Shown: piece after piece, positions 34,126 to 42,885 of the stretch
Numbering within the stretch: position 1 is the first letter of the stretch
How the letters are laid out: every line of letters begins with the position of its first letter
NCBI RefSeq assembly: GCF_030814215.1
Contig: NZ_JAUSUT010000001.1
Span: 1,674,001-1,738,000 of the forward strand
DNA: 64,000 bases
Source: Amycolatopsis thermophila
GTDB taxonomy: Bacteria > Actinomycetota > Actinomycetes > Mycobacteriales > Pseudonocardiaceae
Direction: 5' to 3'
The notes under the pieces: generated by a model
The model's database searches: none
Told to the model about the DNA's origin: nothing
The model's input: the letters and a program-made list of their open reading frames with translations, nothing else
Program-made: the position numbers and the translations under genes

Positions 34126-34794
34126 GTGACCCGAGCCGTGCTGTCCGTGCGGGATTCGCTGCCCACCGCGGTGCGACGCCCGATGCTGGTTCTCGCGCCA
34201 CCGGCGGCGATCGCCGTGGTGGTGGTCGGGCTCCTGGTGCACGGCCGGAGCACCCCGAGCGCGTTCGACCGGTGGGCGCTCGACGCGTCCGGCGGCCCCG
34301 TCCCGTACCCGTCGCAGCAACGGCTCCTGGCGCAGGTGGTCGATTTCGCGGGCGAGCCGGTCGGCGCCGGACTGCTCGTGACCGGGTTGATCGCGTTCTG
34401 CCTGGTGCTCGGGCACCAGCGGTCGGCACTGCTCGCGATCTTCGGTCCCAGCCTGTCGGTCGCGGTGACGACGGTGCTGAAACCCGTGGCGCGACGCACC
34501 ATCAACGGCCCGCACCTGTCGTTTCCCAGCGGCCACACGGCGATCGTGACGGCAGTGGCGCTGGTGTTCGCGTTCGTCGTCGTCGACCGGCTGGGGCTGG
34601 GTCCGCGCGCGGGCACGACGGTGGTGCTCTACACCGCGGTCACCGCGGGCGGCATCGAGGCGTGGGCGCAGTACGGCATGGTCGTGCACTACCCGTCGGA
34701 CACGCTCGGCGGGTTCTGCGTCGCGCTCGCCGTCGTGCCGCCGTCCGCGTGGGTGGTGGACCGGGTCACGCGTGGGGGCGGAACACCGGTTTGA
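34126..34794 (+). CDS. PAP2-family membrane phosphatase 2
   Basis: A 222-residue membrane protein, a paralogue of the one at 32072. Motifs: KPVARRTING, SFPSGHTAIVTA and VVHYPSDTLGGFC. TINGPHLSFPSGHTA here compares with TINGDHLSYPSGHTA in the first copy. The third motif has no arginine right before the loop (MVVHYPSD, where the first copy has SRVHYLTD), so the activity could differ. GTG 34126 lacks a strong ribosome site, so the start is tentative. The 3' end overlaps the convergent aminotransferase gene by 29 bp, marking the meeting point of the two arms. Confidence 0.86.
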   Translation: MTRAVLSVRDSLPTAVRRPMLVLAPPAAIAVVVVGLLVHGRSTPSAFDRWALDASGGPVPYPSQQRLLAQVVDFAGEPVGAGLLVTGLIAFCLVLGHQRSALLAIFGPSLSVAVTTVLKPVARRTINGPHLSFPSGHTAIVTAVALVFAFVVVDRLGLGPRAGTTVVLYTAVTAGGIEAWAQYGMVVHYPSDTLGGFCVALAVVPPSAWVVDRVTRGGGTPV

Positions 34795-36079
34795 CGGGAC
34801 GGCCCCCGATCCACGGCGTCGGGTCCTCGACGTCGAGCGCCTTGCGGTACACAGCGCAGGCCTGGGCGACGACGTCCACGGTCCGGTCGATGTCGTCCTC
34901 GGTCAGGGCGCTGCTGACCACGAAGGACGGTCCGAGCACCCCGCCGGCGACCAGCTGCCGCAGGAACAGCGTGCGGTACGGCTGGGACGGCCGGAACCGC
35001 GAGTCGAGCGTGCCGAACACCAGGTTGCTGGCCCGGCCGCGCACGACGACGTGGTCCGCGACGCCCATCGCCGCGGCGACGTCGCGCACGCCGGACGCCA
35101 GCCGCTCGCCGAGCGCGTGCAGCCGGGCGGCGATGCCCTCCTCGGCGTAGGTGTCCATCACCGCCATCGCCGCGGCCAGCGAATGCGTCTCGGCGCCGTG
35201 CGTGGTCGACAACAGGAACACCCGTTCCCGCGTGTCGCGCAGCCCGCCCAGCTCCATCAGCTCGCGCTTGCCGGCGAGCGCGGACACGGCGAAGCCGTTG
35301 CCGAGCGCCTTGCCGAACGTCGACAGGTCGGGCGCCACGCCGTAGTAGCCTTGCGCACCGGCCTCCGACCAGCGGAAACCGGTGATCATCTCGTCGAACA
35401 CCAGCACGGTTCCGTACCGGTCGGCCAGGTCCCGCAGCCCCTGGAGGTAACCCGGCGGCGGCTCGACCGCGGTCGCGGCCTCCAGGATCAGGCACGCGAC
35501 GTCGTGCTGCCGCAGGACGTCCTCGGTGGCGGCGAGGTCGCCGTACGGGAACCGGACGGTCAGGCCGGCGATCTCGTCGGGGATCCCGGCCGGCATGCCG
35601 GTGGTGGCGATGAACCAGTCGTCGGTGGAGAAGAACGGGTGGTCGGCGCAGATCGCGACCACCGGACGGCCGGTCGCGGCGCGCGCGAGCCGCACGGCCG
35701 CGGTCGTGACGTCCGAGCCGTTCTTGGCGAACTTGACCATGTCCGCGGTCGGCACCGTGGCCAGGAACTTCTCCGCCGCCGCCAGTTCGACGATGCACGG
35801 GCGTACGAAGTTGGTGCCGCGACCCAGCTCGCGGCGCACCGCGTCGACCACCCGCGGGTGCGCGTGCCCGAGGCTCACCGACCGCAGACCCGACCCGTAC
35901 TCGATGTAGGAGTTGCCGTCGATGTCCCACACGTGCGCGCCGCGCCCGTGCGAGATGACCGGCGCCAGACCTTCCGGGTACTGGTCGTCGCCCTTCGCGT
36001 AGGTGTGCGCACCACCGGGAACGAGCGCGTGCAGCCGCTCGTTGGCCTCGGCCGACCGGGGCAGGATCTGCGCGTCCAT
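34766..36079 (-). CDS. class III aminotransferase (glutamate-1-semialdehyde aminomutase-like)
   Basis: A 437-residue PLP enzyme starting at ATG 36079, five bases after the rfbC stop, with GAGGTG just upstream. VPGGAHTYAKGDDQYPEGLAPVISHGRGAHVWDIDGNSYIEY is the class III opening. LVFDEMITGFRWSEAGAQGYYGVAPDLSTFGKALGNGFAVSAL contains the Asp that contacts the PLP nitrogen and the Schiff-base lysine (FGKALGNG). It resembles HemL in sequence pattern, but its place last in the minus sugar operon argues for amination or a mutase reaction on a sugar or side group. No heme gene is near. Confidence 0.9.
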   Translation of the reverse strand: MDAQILPRSAEANERLHALVPGGAHTYAKGDDQYPEGLAPVISHGRGAHVWDIDGNSYIEYGSGLRSVSLGHAHPRVVDAVRRELGRGTNFVRPCIVELAAAEKFLATVPTADMVKFAKNGSDVTTAAVRLARAATGRPVVAICADHPFFSTDDWFIATTGMPAGIPDEIAGLTVRFPYGDLAATEDVLRQHDVACLILEAATAVEPPPGYLQGLRDLADRYGTVLVFDEMITGFRWSEAGAQGYYGVAPDLSTFGKALGNGFAVSALAGKRELMELGGLRDTRERVFLLSTTHGAETHSLAAAMAVMDTYAEEGIAARLHALGERLASGVRDVAAAMGVADHVVVRGRASNLVFGTLDSRFRPSQPYRTLFLRQLVAGGVLGPSFVVSSALTEDDIDRTVDVVAQACAVYRKALDVEDPTPWIGGRPVKPVFRPHA

Positions 36080-36084
36080 GACTG

Positions 36085-36633
36085 TCACCTCAGGGCTCTC
36101 AACGCGTCGGCCAGCGGGGGCGCACCCCGGTCGCGGTCGGAGGTCAGGGTCACCGGCAGCGGCCACGGGATGGCCAGGTCGGGGTCGTCGAAGGCGATGG
36201 CGACGTCCTCCGACGGGTCGTGCGGCCGGTCGATCCGGTAGGAGACGTCGGCGGGGTCGGTCAGCGCCTGGAAGCCGTGCGCGCACCCGGCCGGCACGTA
36301 CACGGTGACCTGTGTTTCGCCGGAGAGCCGGAAGTACTCCGCGTTGCGGAACGTCGGCGAGCCGGGCCGCAGGTCGACCACGACGTCGAACACCTCGCCG
36401 GAGGAGCAACGGACCAGTTTGGACTCGCCCGCGCCGGACCGCAGGTGCATCCCGCGGACCACGCCCTTCACCGACCGGGACAGGCTGTCCTGCGCGAACC
36501 CGTCCGGGTCGATGCCGACTGACGCGACGACCTCTCGGTCGAACGTGCGGGAGAAGAACCCGCGCTCGTCGACGTGCGGGGTGGGTTCGAACAGCCACGC
36601 CCCGGCGATGGCGGGGACCGGCACGGCCTTCAT
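36085..36633 (-). CDS. rfbC: dTDP-4-dehydrorhamnose 3,5-epimerase family protein
   Basis: A 182-residue cupin from ATG 36633 with GAGAGGAG six bases upstream. VDERGFFSRTFDREVVA, RGMHLRSGAGESKLVRCSSGEVFDVVVDLRPGSPTF and VYVPAGCAHGFQAL are RmlC-family motifs; the histidine in RGMHLR is the catalytic base. RmlC usually reads RGLHYQ, so the substrate pocket may be altered, and isomerases of other dTDP- or CDP-4-keto sugars are possible. It overlaps the pyruvyltransferase stop by 4 nt. RmlB and RmlD are absent from the window. Confidence 0.91.
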   Translation of the reverse strand: MKAVPVPAIAGAWLFEPTPHVDERGFFSRTFDREVVASVGIDPDGFAQDSLSRSVKGVVRGMHLRSGAGESKLVRCSSGEVFDVVVDLRPGSPTFRNAEYFRLSGETQVTVYVPAGCAHGFQALTDPADVSYRIDRPHDPSEDVAIAFDDPDLAIPWPLPVTLTSDRDRGAPPLADALRALR

Positions 36634-37808
36634 GCCCGGCTCCTCTCGATGACCGATTCGGACAGTGTGGCGAACTGGCGCTCCAGACGCTCGCGAACCA
36701 CCCGGTTTCGCTCTTTCAGGACAGCACCCAGTTCCTCGCGCCGGTCCTCGAGCTCGCGGAACTGCGCGACCAGCCGGTCGAAGTCGGGTTCGCGGGCGGA
36801 CTGGCAGAACCCGCCGAGTCCCATCGTCTCCATCAGCACGTCGTTCTTGCGCGCGTAGCCCAGCGAGATCGTCGGTTTCGCGGACTTCAACGCGCACAGC
36901 ACGTTGTGGTAGCGCGTGGCGACGACGACGTCGACCGCCGCCATCTGGCGCATCAGGTCCTGCAGCGAGGTCAGCGGTTCGGCGACGATGTCCGCGCCCG
37001 GCACGGCCGCCACGATCTCCGCGGGCACCTCGTCGTCGGCCACGTCGCCGGTGAACAACCGGATCGGGCGACCCTCGTCGGCCAGCAGGCGCACGAACCG
37101 CTTCACCGCGCCCAGGTAGGCGCGGTTGATCTCGTCCGCGCGGGCGCGGTCGTCGTTGCCGCCGTGGAAGGCCATCACGCCGACGCCCACCGCGCCGGTC
37201 GAGGGCCGCGGCTCGGGGTCGTCGAGCCCGAACGCGAGATCCGGGAACACCTCGTCGCCGCGCACGTCCACGCCCATCCGCCGCATGGCCTCGCGCGAAT
37301 GCTCGTCGCGGAACGACCGGTAGTGCGCCAGCCGCGCGGCGCGCGTGATCACCCAGCGGGTCCCGCGCTTGCGCACCACGTCCGAACCGACGCTGACCAG
37401 CGCGACCTTCGTGCCGGTGAGCCGGGCGGTGACGCCGAGCCAGAGCAGCGAGTACGGCAGCGCCCACGGCCGCAGCGGCAGGGTCGCCTCCAGCACGCCC
37501 ATGCCGGGCACGATCACCACGTCGAACCCGCGCACCCAGGCCCACGTGCGGAGCGGGTCCAGCAACTTGCCGAGCACCTTCAGCCCGGCCGCCCGCAGAC
37601 CCGTCGCGTCGCCCGCGTGCGGTTCGTACCACTGCAGGTGGGTCGCGGGCGCGCCGTAGCGTGCGGCGAGTTGCTCCGGCCCCATGGCCAGGAACCCGAG
37701 CTGCGCATCGGGATACCGCTCGCGCACGTAGCCCATCACGCTGTCGAGCGAGCCGTCGTTGCCCAGGTTGCCCGATCCGAGGATGCCGAAGAACCCGATC
37801 CGCGTCAC
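36630..37808 (-). CDS. polysaccharide pyruvyl transferase family protein
   Basis: A 392-residue protein whose GTG 37808 overlaps the GT2 stop by 4 nt. IGFFGILGSGNLGNDGSLDSVMGYVRERYPDAQL is the N-terminal signature of the WcaK/CsaB/PF04230 group, with VVIVPGMGVLEA, VSVGSD, and the late motif VVVATRYHNVLCALKSAKPTISLGYARKND, including the R-x-H pair. These enzymes add a pyruvate ketal from phosphoenolpyruvate to a sugar, giving the glycan negative charge. Some members of the fold are glycosyltransferase-like, so pyruvylation is likely but not proven. Confidence 0.9.
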   Translation of the reverse strand: MTRIGFFGILGSGNLGNDGSLDSVMGYVRERYPDAQLGFLAMGPEQLAARYGAPATHLQWYEPHAGDATGLRAAGLKVLGKLLDPLRTWAWVRGFDVVIVPGMGVLEATLPLRPWALPYSLLWLGVTARLTGTKVALVSVGSDVVRKRGTRWVITRAARLAHYRSFRDEHSREAMRRMGVDVRGDEVFPDLAFGLDDPEPRPSTGAVGVGVMAFHGGNDDRARADEINRAYLGAVKRFVRLLADEGRPIRLFTGDVADDEVPAEIVAAVPGADIVAEPLTSLQDLMRQMAAVDVVVATRYHNVLCALKSAKPTISLGYARKNDVLMETMGLGGFCQSAREPDFDRLVAQFRELEDRREELGAVLKERNRVVRERLERQFATLSESVIERSRA

Positions 37809-38662
37809 GAGATCAGCCCCACCTTCCGCAGTGGCTTGCCGCCGAGCCACTCGGCGATGACGCCGTAGCAGCGGCGCCGTTCGCTCGCCGACAGCGGCGC
37901 CCGGCGGATCGCGGTGAGGTACCCGGCGAGGTAGGCGGCGAACAACCGCGCCGTCGACTGGCCCTTCCGGCGCGGGTCGAGGTTCGCGCACACCTTCTGC
38001 ACCGAGCCCAGGTTGTCGCCACGACCGGGGTGCTCGCGGCGGAAGAACATCACTTCGGGCACCTGGACGAACGTCCCGTAGAGCGCCAGCTCGCCGACGA
38101 GCTTGCGGCCGGCGTTGTGGTAGCTGTCGTGCGGTGCGATGCGGCGCATCACCGAGGTCCGGATGACGCCGTAGAAGTCGTCGCCGCCCTCGACGAACAT
38201 CAGGCTGCGGAACCGTTCCGCGGCGTCCGGCGAATCGGTGGCGAGCGTGTAGTCGTAGTCCTCCAGCACCTCGCCCTGCTCGTCGACGATCGCCATGTAC
38301 GAGTGCGCGAGGACTGCTTCGGGGTGCTCCTCGAGCGCCCGCACGCATTTTTCGAGCAGCTGAGGCGCGAACAGGTCGTCGTGCGCGGCCCACTTGAAGA
38401 GCTCGCCGCGCGCGGCCTGCACCACGAAGTTGTGGTTGGGCGCGGCGCCGATGTTGCGCGGCTGGCGCAGGTAACGGATGCGGTCGTCCGTCGCGGCGTA
38501 CTTCTCGCAGATCTCCTGGGTGCCGTCGGTGGAGGCGTTGTCGGAGATGATCAGCTCGAAGTCGGTGAAAGTCTGCGCGAGCAGGTTGTCCAGCGCCTCC
38601 GCGACGTAGTTCTCCCCGTTGTAGACGGGCAGGCCGATGCTCAGCCTCGGTGCGTTCGTCAT
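37805..38662 (-). CDS. GT2-family glycosyltransferase
   Basis: A 285-residue GT-A enzyme from ATG 38662. LSIGLPVYNGENYVAEALDNLLAQTFTDFELIISDNASTDGTQEICEKYA is the classical family 2 opening, and KWAAHDDLFAPQLLEKC stands in the place of the DxD metal site (HDD). A C-terminal tail (residues ~230-285) may form an amphipathic or membrane-associated part. It should transfer a sugar by inversion onto the lipid-linked unit. Overlaps of 4 nt on both sides couple it to the flippase and pyruvyltransferase genes. Confidence 0.93.
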   Translation of the reverse strand: MTNAPRLSIGLPVYNGENYVAEALDNLLAQTFTDFELIISDNASTDGTQEICEKYAATDDRIRYLRQPRNIGAAPNHNFVVQAARGELFKWAAHDDLFAPQLLEKCVRALEEHPEAVLAHSYMAIVDEQGEVLEDYDYTLATDSPDAAERFRSLMFVEGGDDFYGVIRTSVMRRIAPHDSYHNAGRKLVGELALYGTFVQVPEVMFFRREHPGRGDNLGSVQKVCANLDPRRKGQSTARLFAAYLAGYLTAIRRAPLSASERRRCYGVIAEWLGGKPLRKVGLIS

Positions 38663-39948
38663 GGGGTCCTCGTTTCCTCCGGTACCGGGACGTGCTCGCG
38701 CACGGCGACGTGCAACTGGCTCCACCAGACGAACGCACCGGCGAACGTGGCACACGCGACGCCCCAGCCGGAGCCGACGGCCCCGGCGATCGCGGCGCCG
38801 GACAGCCCGCCGACGACGTAGAGCGTGGACGCGATGAGCTGGCAGCGCATGCTGCGCTTGGCCGCGCCCAGCGCCCGCAGACCGGACGCGGCACCGCCGA
38901 TGAAGCTGGCGTTGAAGACGGACAGGGTGGCCGGGATGATCAGCGCGCGGGCAGTGTGCCAGACGTCGCCGAGCACCCACTCGCCGAGGTGGTCGTTCAG
39001 CACGAGCAGCAGCGCGCCGCCCCACAGCAGCGCGCCGAGCGCCTGGCTCCCGCCGAGGGCCAGGCAGAACGTGGTCAGCCGGCGGACGTTGCGCCGCACC
39101 ACACGGGCGGCCTCGGGCACGGCGACGTAGGCGAGTCCCATCAGGACGGCCAGGAACGGGCCGAGCAGCAGCTCGCCGCCGCGCACGGTGCCGACCGCCG
39201 CGACACCGGCGATCGCGCCCAGCCCGTACATCCGGATCTGCGACCCGCCGCTGTTGCTGACGTTCTCGACCAGGTAGCGCGGGCCGAGGTCGCGCTGGTC
39301 GTGCAGCCAGCTGCGCACACCGCCCAGGCTCGGCCGCAGCCCGGTCTGCGCGTAGCCGAAGGCGGCGGCGACCGCGGCCGCGCCACCCCACGCGAGCAGG
39401 AACGCGACGACGCTGCCGTGCAGGTCGGCCAGCACCATCGCGGGGATCATCGCGACACCCCACAGGGCGTCGTTGAGGAACGACTTCTGCCCCTGACCGG
39501 CGGCGAAGAACGCGAACCGCCAGCTGTCCTGCAGCAGCAGCACGGGCAGGATCACGCCGAGCGCGATGAACGCGGGGCCGATGCGCCCGCCCACCACGAT
39601 CCCGAACAGGACGCTGACCAGGCCGGCGGCGGCGCCGACGGCGAGCGCGGTCGCCGACGACCGGGCCACCGCGGCGCGCCACACGCCGGTGTCGACGCCG
39701 CTGAAGCGCACCATCAGCGGATCGGTCGCCAGGCCGCGCGAGACGTTGAGCATGACGCCGTAGGTGACCCACGCGAGGCTGAAGATGCCGAACGCGGTGA
39801 CCCCCAGTTCGCGTGCCACGTAGATGCCGACGACGAAGTTCGTCAGGCTCGACACGGCCTGGTCGCCCAGGCCCCAGGACAGCCGCCCGGCCATCGCGCG
39901 CAGGCCCGAGGCCTTCGCGGTGGTCATGCGGTGGCGGCCGACGGTCAC
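38659..39948 (-). CDS. Wzx-like polysaccharide flippase
   Basis: A 429-residue protein with about twelve hydrophobic segments spread along its length, starting from LSWGLGDQAVSSLTNFVVGIYVARELGVTAFGIFSLAWVTYG. That opening is typical of MATE/MOP-type Wzx exporters, which move lipid-linked repeat units across the membrane. The translation from GTG 39948 begins five bases after the DUF4910 stop. A downstream ATG (MTTAKAS) eight codons in is an alternative. It is the only flippase candidate in the locus and pairs with the Wzy-like protein on the other arm. Confidence 0.9.
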   Translation of the reverse strand: MTVGRHRMTTAKASGLRAMAGRLSWGLGDQAVSSLTNFVVGIYVARELGVTAFGIFSLAWVTYGVMLNVSRGLATDPLMVRFSGVDTGVWRAAVARSSATALAVGAAAGLVSVLFGIVVGGRIGPAFIALGVILPVLLLQDSWRFAFFAAGQGQKSFLNDALWGVAMIPAMVLADLHGSVVAFLLAWGGAAAVAAAFGYAQTGLRPSLGGVRSWLHDQRDLGPRYLVENVSNSGGSQIRMYGLGAIAGVAAVGTVRGGELLLGPFLAVLMGLAYVAVPEAARVVRRNVRRLTTFCLALGGSQALGALLWGGALLLVLNDHLGEWVLGDVWHTARALIIPATLSVFNASFIGGAASGLRALGAAKRSMRCQLIASTLYVVGGLSGAAIAGAVGSGWGVACATFAGAFVWWSQLHVAVREHVPVPEETRTP

Positions 39949-39952
39949 GCGA

Positions 39953-41218
39953 TCACTCCTTCACCAGTCCCGCGTCCCGCAGCGCGGTGGCGGCGGCGGA
40001 GACGGCGTCGAATTCGAGTCCGGACCGGCACGTGACGTCGAGCAGGTCGTGGTCACCGTCGGCGAGGTTGAGCACCCACAGCATCGCCATCTGGGCCTGC
40101 TTGGCGTCGCTGCGGCCGCCCAGCGAGTCGTAGAGCCCGCGCTTGCCCAGCTGCGGTTCGCCGAACGGGCTGAGGTTGGTGTAGCGGCGGTTGCGGTCGA
40201 GGATCGCGCACGCCTCGCGCAGCACCGCGAGTGTGTCCGCCATCGCGGCCGGTGACACGAAGTCCGGGTTGTCGGCGGAGGTGTGGTACTCGGGGTAGCC
40301 GGCGTAGGGCGTCCGGGTGAGCGAGCCGACGCCGAGGTCGAACCCGGGCGAGCAGAACTGCCGCTCGTCGTAGCCGTACGGCGAGAACTCGGCGATCCGG
40401 TGTGGACGGCCGGCCAGCACGTGCTCCAGGACCCGGTCGATTTCGGCGTCCCCGCGGCGGCTGCGCTTGTAGGTCAGGTCACCGCGGTCGCCCGCGCAGG
40501 CGAGCACGACGCCGTGCTTGACCCGTTCGATGCGGTGCTGGTTTCGGGCCAGCCAGGTGATCGCGCCGATCGTGCCGGGCATGAACAGGAACCGGTAGGT
40601 GTACCACGGCTTTCCGGCGGCCAGTGCCTGCGCGAGCGACACCGCGACCGCGATGCCGGCGAGGTTGTCGTTGGCCAGTGACGGGTGGCAGACGTGGCAG
40701 GACACGATCACCTCGTCGTCGACCTGCCCGGGCACGACGTGCTCGCCGTAGCTGAGGTGCCCGTCGGCGAGCGTCGAGTCGATCCGGACGTCGTAGGACC
40801 CCTCCGGCAGCGCGTCCAGCGTCTCCTGCGTGAGGCAGAAGCCCCAGGCCGGCGCGTAGTAGCTGGTGCGGTACGGCACCCAGGACGGGCGGTCCGGGAG
40901 CGTGTGCAGGTGCGGCCGCAGCTCCCGCAGGGTCATCGTCGCCGCGACCGGGACGCTGTAGCCGACGACGTGCAGGTTCGACTCCGCGAAGTCGATCACG
41001 CGCTTGCCGTCGGCGTCGGCGACGTAGGCGTCGCGGATGTTCCACTCCGGCGGCACGGTCCAGTCGAACACCTGCGTGCCGGTGGGCACCTCGTGGCGGG
41101 CCAACGGGATGTGCTCACCGATGATGTCCAGCGTCGCGCGGACCCCGTCGCCCGTGATGCTCCGGCAGAGCGGGTACAACCGCTCCACCAGCGCGTGCAT
41201 CTCGGCCCCGGTTCGCAT
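39953..41218 (-). CDS. DUF4910 aminopeptidase-like protein
   Basis: A 421-residue protein from ATG 41218, in a TGATG overlap with the epimerase stop. It resembles the DUF4910/DUF2172 family, distantly related to M28 zinc aminopeptidases. SCHVCHPSLANDNLAGIAVAVSLAQAL has the metal-ligand type His and Asp, GYDERQFCSPGFDLGVGSLTRTPYAGYPEYHTSADNPDF the later His, and MPGTIGAITWLARN the loop between them. The C-terminal part (~365-421, with the KRGLYDSLGG stretch) looks like a winged-helix module. Family members recur in sugar loci next to RfbF-type genes but have no firmly known reaction. No signal peptide is present, so it should be cytoplasmic. Confidence 0.86.
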   Translation of the reverse strand: MRTGAEMHALVERLYPLCRSITGDGVRATLDIIGEHIPLARHEVPTGTQVFDWTVPPEWNIRDAYVADADGKRVIDFAESNLHVVGYSVPVAATMTLRELRPHLHTLPDRPSWVPYRTSYYAPAWGFCLTQETLDALPEGSYDVRIDSTLADGHLSYGEHVVPGQVDDEVIVSCHVCHPSLANDNLAGIAVAVSLAQALAAGKPWYTYRFLFMPGTIGAITWLARNQHRIERVKHGVVLACAGDRGDLTYKRSRRGDAEIDRVLEHVLAGRPHRIAEFSPYGYDERQFCSPGFDLGVGSLTRTPYAGYPEYHTSADNPDFVSPAAMADTLAVLREACAILDRNRRYTNLSPFGEPQLGKRGLYDSLGGRSDAKQAQMAMLWVLNLADGDHDLLDVTCRSGLEFDAVSAAATALRDAGLVKE

Positions 41219-42240
41219 CACAGGAACCGCAGGGTGTCGTCGACGTCGCCGTTCTCGCGGTGGTGCTTGAGCCGCGCGAGCCGGGTGAAGGTCTGCTCGA
41301 ACGAGGAGTGGGTCAGCCCGTACCGCTGGTAGGCCTCGACCAGCTCGACCGCGCCGTCCTTGACCGACCACTCGCAGCTGAACCCGGGGACGGCCGCGCG
41401 GAACCGGGAGAAGTCGACCCGGTAGGACCGCGGGTCGGCGCCCGCCTCGCCGGTGATCCGCAACCGCGACCCCGGGACGGCCTCGACGACCTGTTCGGCG
41501 ATCTCGGCGACGGTCACGTTGTTGCGCTCGGTGCCGATGTTGAACGCCTTGTCGTGCACCGCTTCCCGCGGCGCGACCAGCGCGGCGGCGAACGCCCGCG
41601 CGATGTCCCCGGCGTGCACCAGCGGCCGCCACGGCGTGCCGTCGGAGAGCACCAGCACCTCACCGGACAGGCACGCGTGCCCGACCAGGTTGTTCAGCAC
41701 GATGTCCGCCCGCAGCCGCGGCGAAAAGCCGAACGCGGTGGCGTTGCGCAGGAAGACCGGCGTGAAGTCGTCGTCGGCCAGCTCGTGCAGGTCGTCCTCG
41801 ACCAGCACCTTCGACTCCGCGTACGGCGTCACCGGCCGCAGCGGCGCGTCCTCGTTCACCAGACCCGCGCCGCCGGACGCGCCGTAGACCGAGCACGTCG
41901 AGGCGTACAGGAACCGGGACACCCCGGCGTCCTTCGCCAGGCGGGCCAGCCGGACGGCCGCCTTGTGGTTGATCTCGTAGGTCAGTTCCGGCGCGAGCGC
42001 GCCCAGCGGGTCGTTGGACAGCGCGGCCAGGTGGATCACGGCGTCCACTCCGGACACGTGCTCGGCGGTGACGTCCCGCAGGTCGACGCGGTGCCCGGGC
42101 GGGTCCTGCGGCGCCGGGCCGAGCACGCACTCGTCGAACAGACCGGAGTCGAGCCCGGTCACCTCGTGCCCGGCGGCGGTGAGCACCGGTGCCATCACCG
42201 TGCCCAGATACCCCTTGTGCCCGGTCAGCAGCACACGCAT
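41218..42240 (-). CDS. NAD-dependent epimerase/dehydratase
   Basis: A 340-residue extended SDR. GHKGYLGTVMAPVL replaces the usual GGxGFIG; the glycine spacing is kept but the first residues differ. VIHLAALSNDPLGAL, YASTCSVYGASG and YAESK (catalytic Tyr and Lys) complete the site. Members with this opening are often annotated as SDR proteins in CDP- or dTDP-sugar loci, and RfbF is encoded one gene upstream. It could make or reduce a 4-keto sugar. The last codons overlap the DUF4910 start by one base. Confidence 0.9.
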   Translation of the reverse strand: MRVLLTGHKGYLGTVMAPVLTAAGHEVTGLDSGLFDECVLGPAPQDPPGHRVDLRDVTAEHVSGVDAVIHLAALSNDPLGALAPELTYEINHKAAVRLARLAKDAGVSRFLYASTCSVYGASGGAGLVNEDAPLRPVTPYAESKVLVEDDLHELADDDFTPVFLRNATAFGFSPRLRADIVLNNLVGHACLSGEVLVLSDGTPWRPLVHAGDIARAFAAALVAPREAVHDKAFNIGTERNNVTVAEIAEQVVEAVPGSRLRITGEAGADPRSYRVDFSRFRAAVPGFSCEWSVKDGAVELVEAYQRYGLTHSSFEQTFTRLARLKHHRENGDVDDTLRFL

Positions 42241-42243
42241 GGC

Positions 42244-42885
42244 TCAGCCCTCCAGCTGGAGACGCATCTTCGTGACGTGGAAGGCCTCCGCGTACCGCGC
42301 CTGGCATTCGATGCCCCGGACGCGGGCCAGCCCGAGGAAGGCTTCCCGGTCGTACCAAGGACGATGTCGCTGCGAGGGGTAGTGTCGTTGCAGCAATTCG
42401 ACCTTTTTCTCGGCGAGTTCGCCGGACAGCGGCACGTACGCCGAGGGTGTGGTGAGGTCGCCGTCCCACTTGACGATCTCGTAGCCGAGGGTGAGGTGCC
42501 CGCGGAACGCCGTCGGCACCAGCTTCGCGAGGCCGCGGTGGTCCTGGTGCGCGTCGTCGGTGCGGGGTGCCAGGATCAGGTCCGGATCGGTGCGGGACCG
42601 CAGTTCCTCCAGGGCGTTCTTGGCCTCGCCCCAGTGCGCGGGCAGCCGCCCGTCCGGCATCTTGAGCACGGTGACGTCGAGGTCCGCGCCCGGGCAGAAG
42701 GCAGCGAGCGCGGCCCGTTCCTCGTCCTCGCGCTCGCTGCCGCCGCCGGAGAGCACCAGCGCGTCCACCCGCAGCCCCGGCCGGCTCATCCGCAACAACG
42801 TGCCGCCCGCGCCGATCGGGATGTCGTCGCAGTGCGCGCCGAGCACCACGATCCGCTCGAGCCGCTCCGGGATCAGCCCGATCAC
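42244..42885 (-). CDS. PIG-L family deacetylase
   Basis: A 213-residue LmbE/PIG-L protein from GTG 42885, overlapping the rfbF stop by 4 nt. VVLGAHCDDIPIGAGGTLLRM (residues ~12-32) is the zinc site; the canonical AHPDDE becomes AHCDDI, so His and the first two Asp are kept and Glu is replaced. DDAHQDHRGL supplies the third ligand and further His. Such enzymes remove N-acetyl groups from sugars or act on other amide substrates. It probably deacetylates an intermediate of the glycan built by this operon. Confidence 0.88.
   Translation of the reverse strand: MIGLIPERLERIVVLGAHCDDIPIGAGGTLLRMSRPGLRVDALVLSGGGSEREDEERAALAAFCPGADLDVTVLKMPDGRLPAHWGEAKNALEELRSRTDPDLILAPRTDDAHQDHRGLAKLVPTAFRGHLTLGYEIVKWDGDLTTPSAYVPLSGELAEKKVELLQRHYPSQRHRPWYDREAFLGLARVRGIECQARYAEAFHVTKMRLQLEG

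Noticed and set aside
34766-36079. Calling the aminotransferase HemL of tetrapyrrole synthesis
   Set aside because: It lies in a sugar operon coupled to rfbC with no heme genes; sequence similarity to HemL is family-wide.
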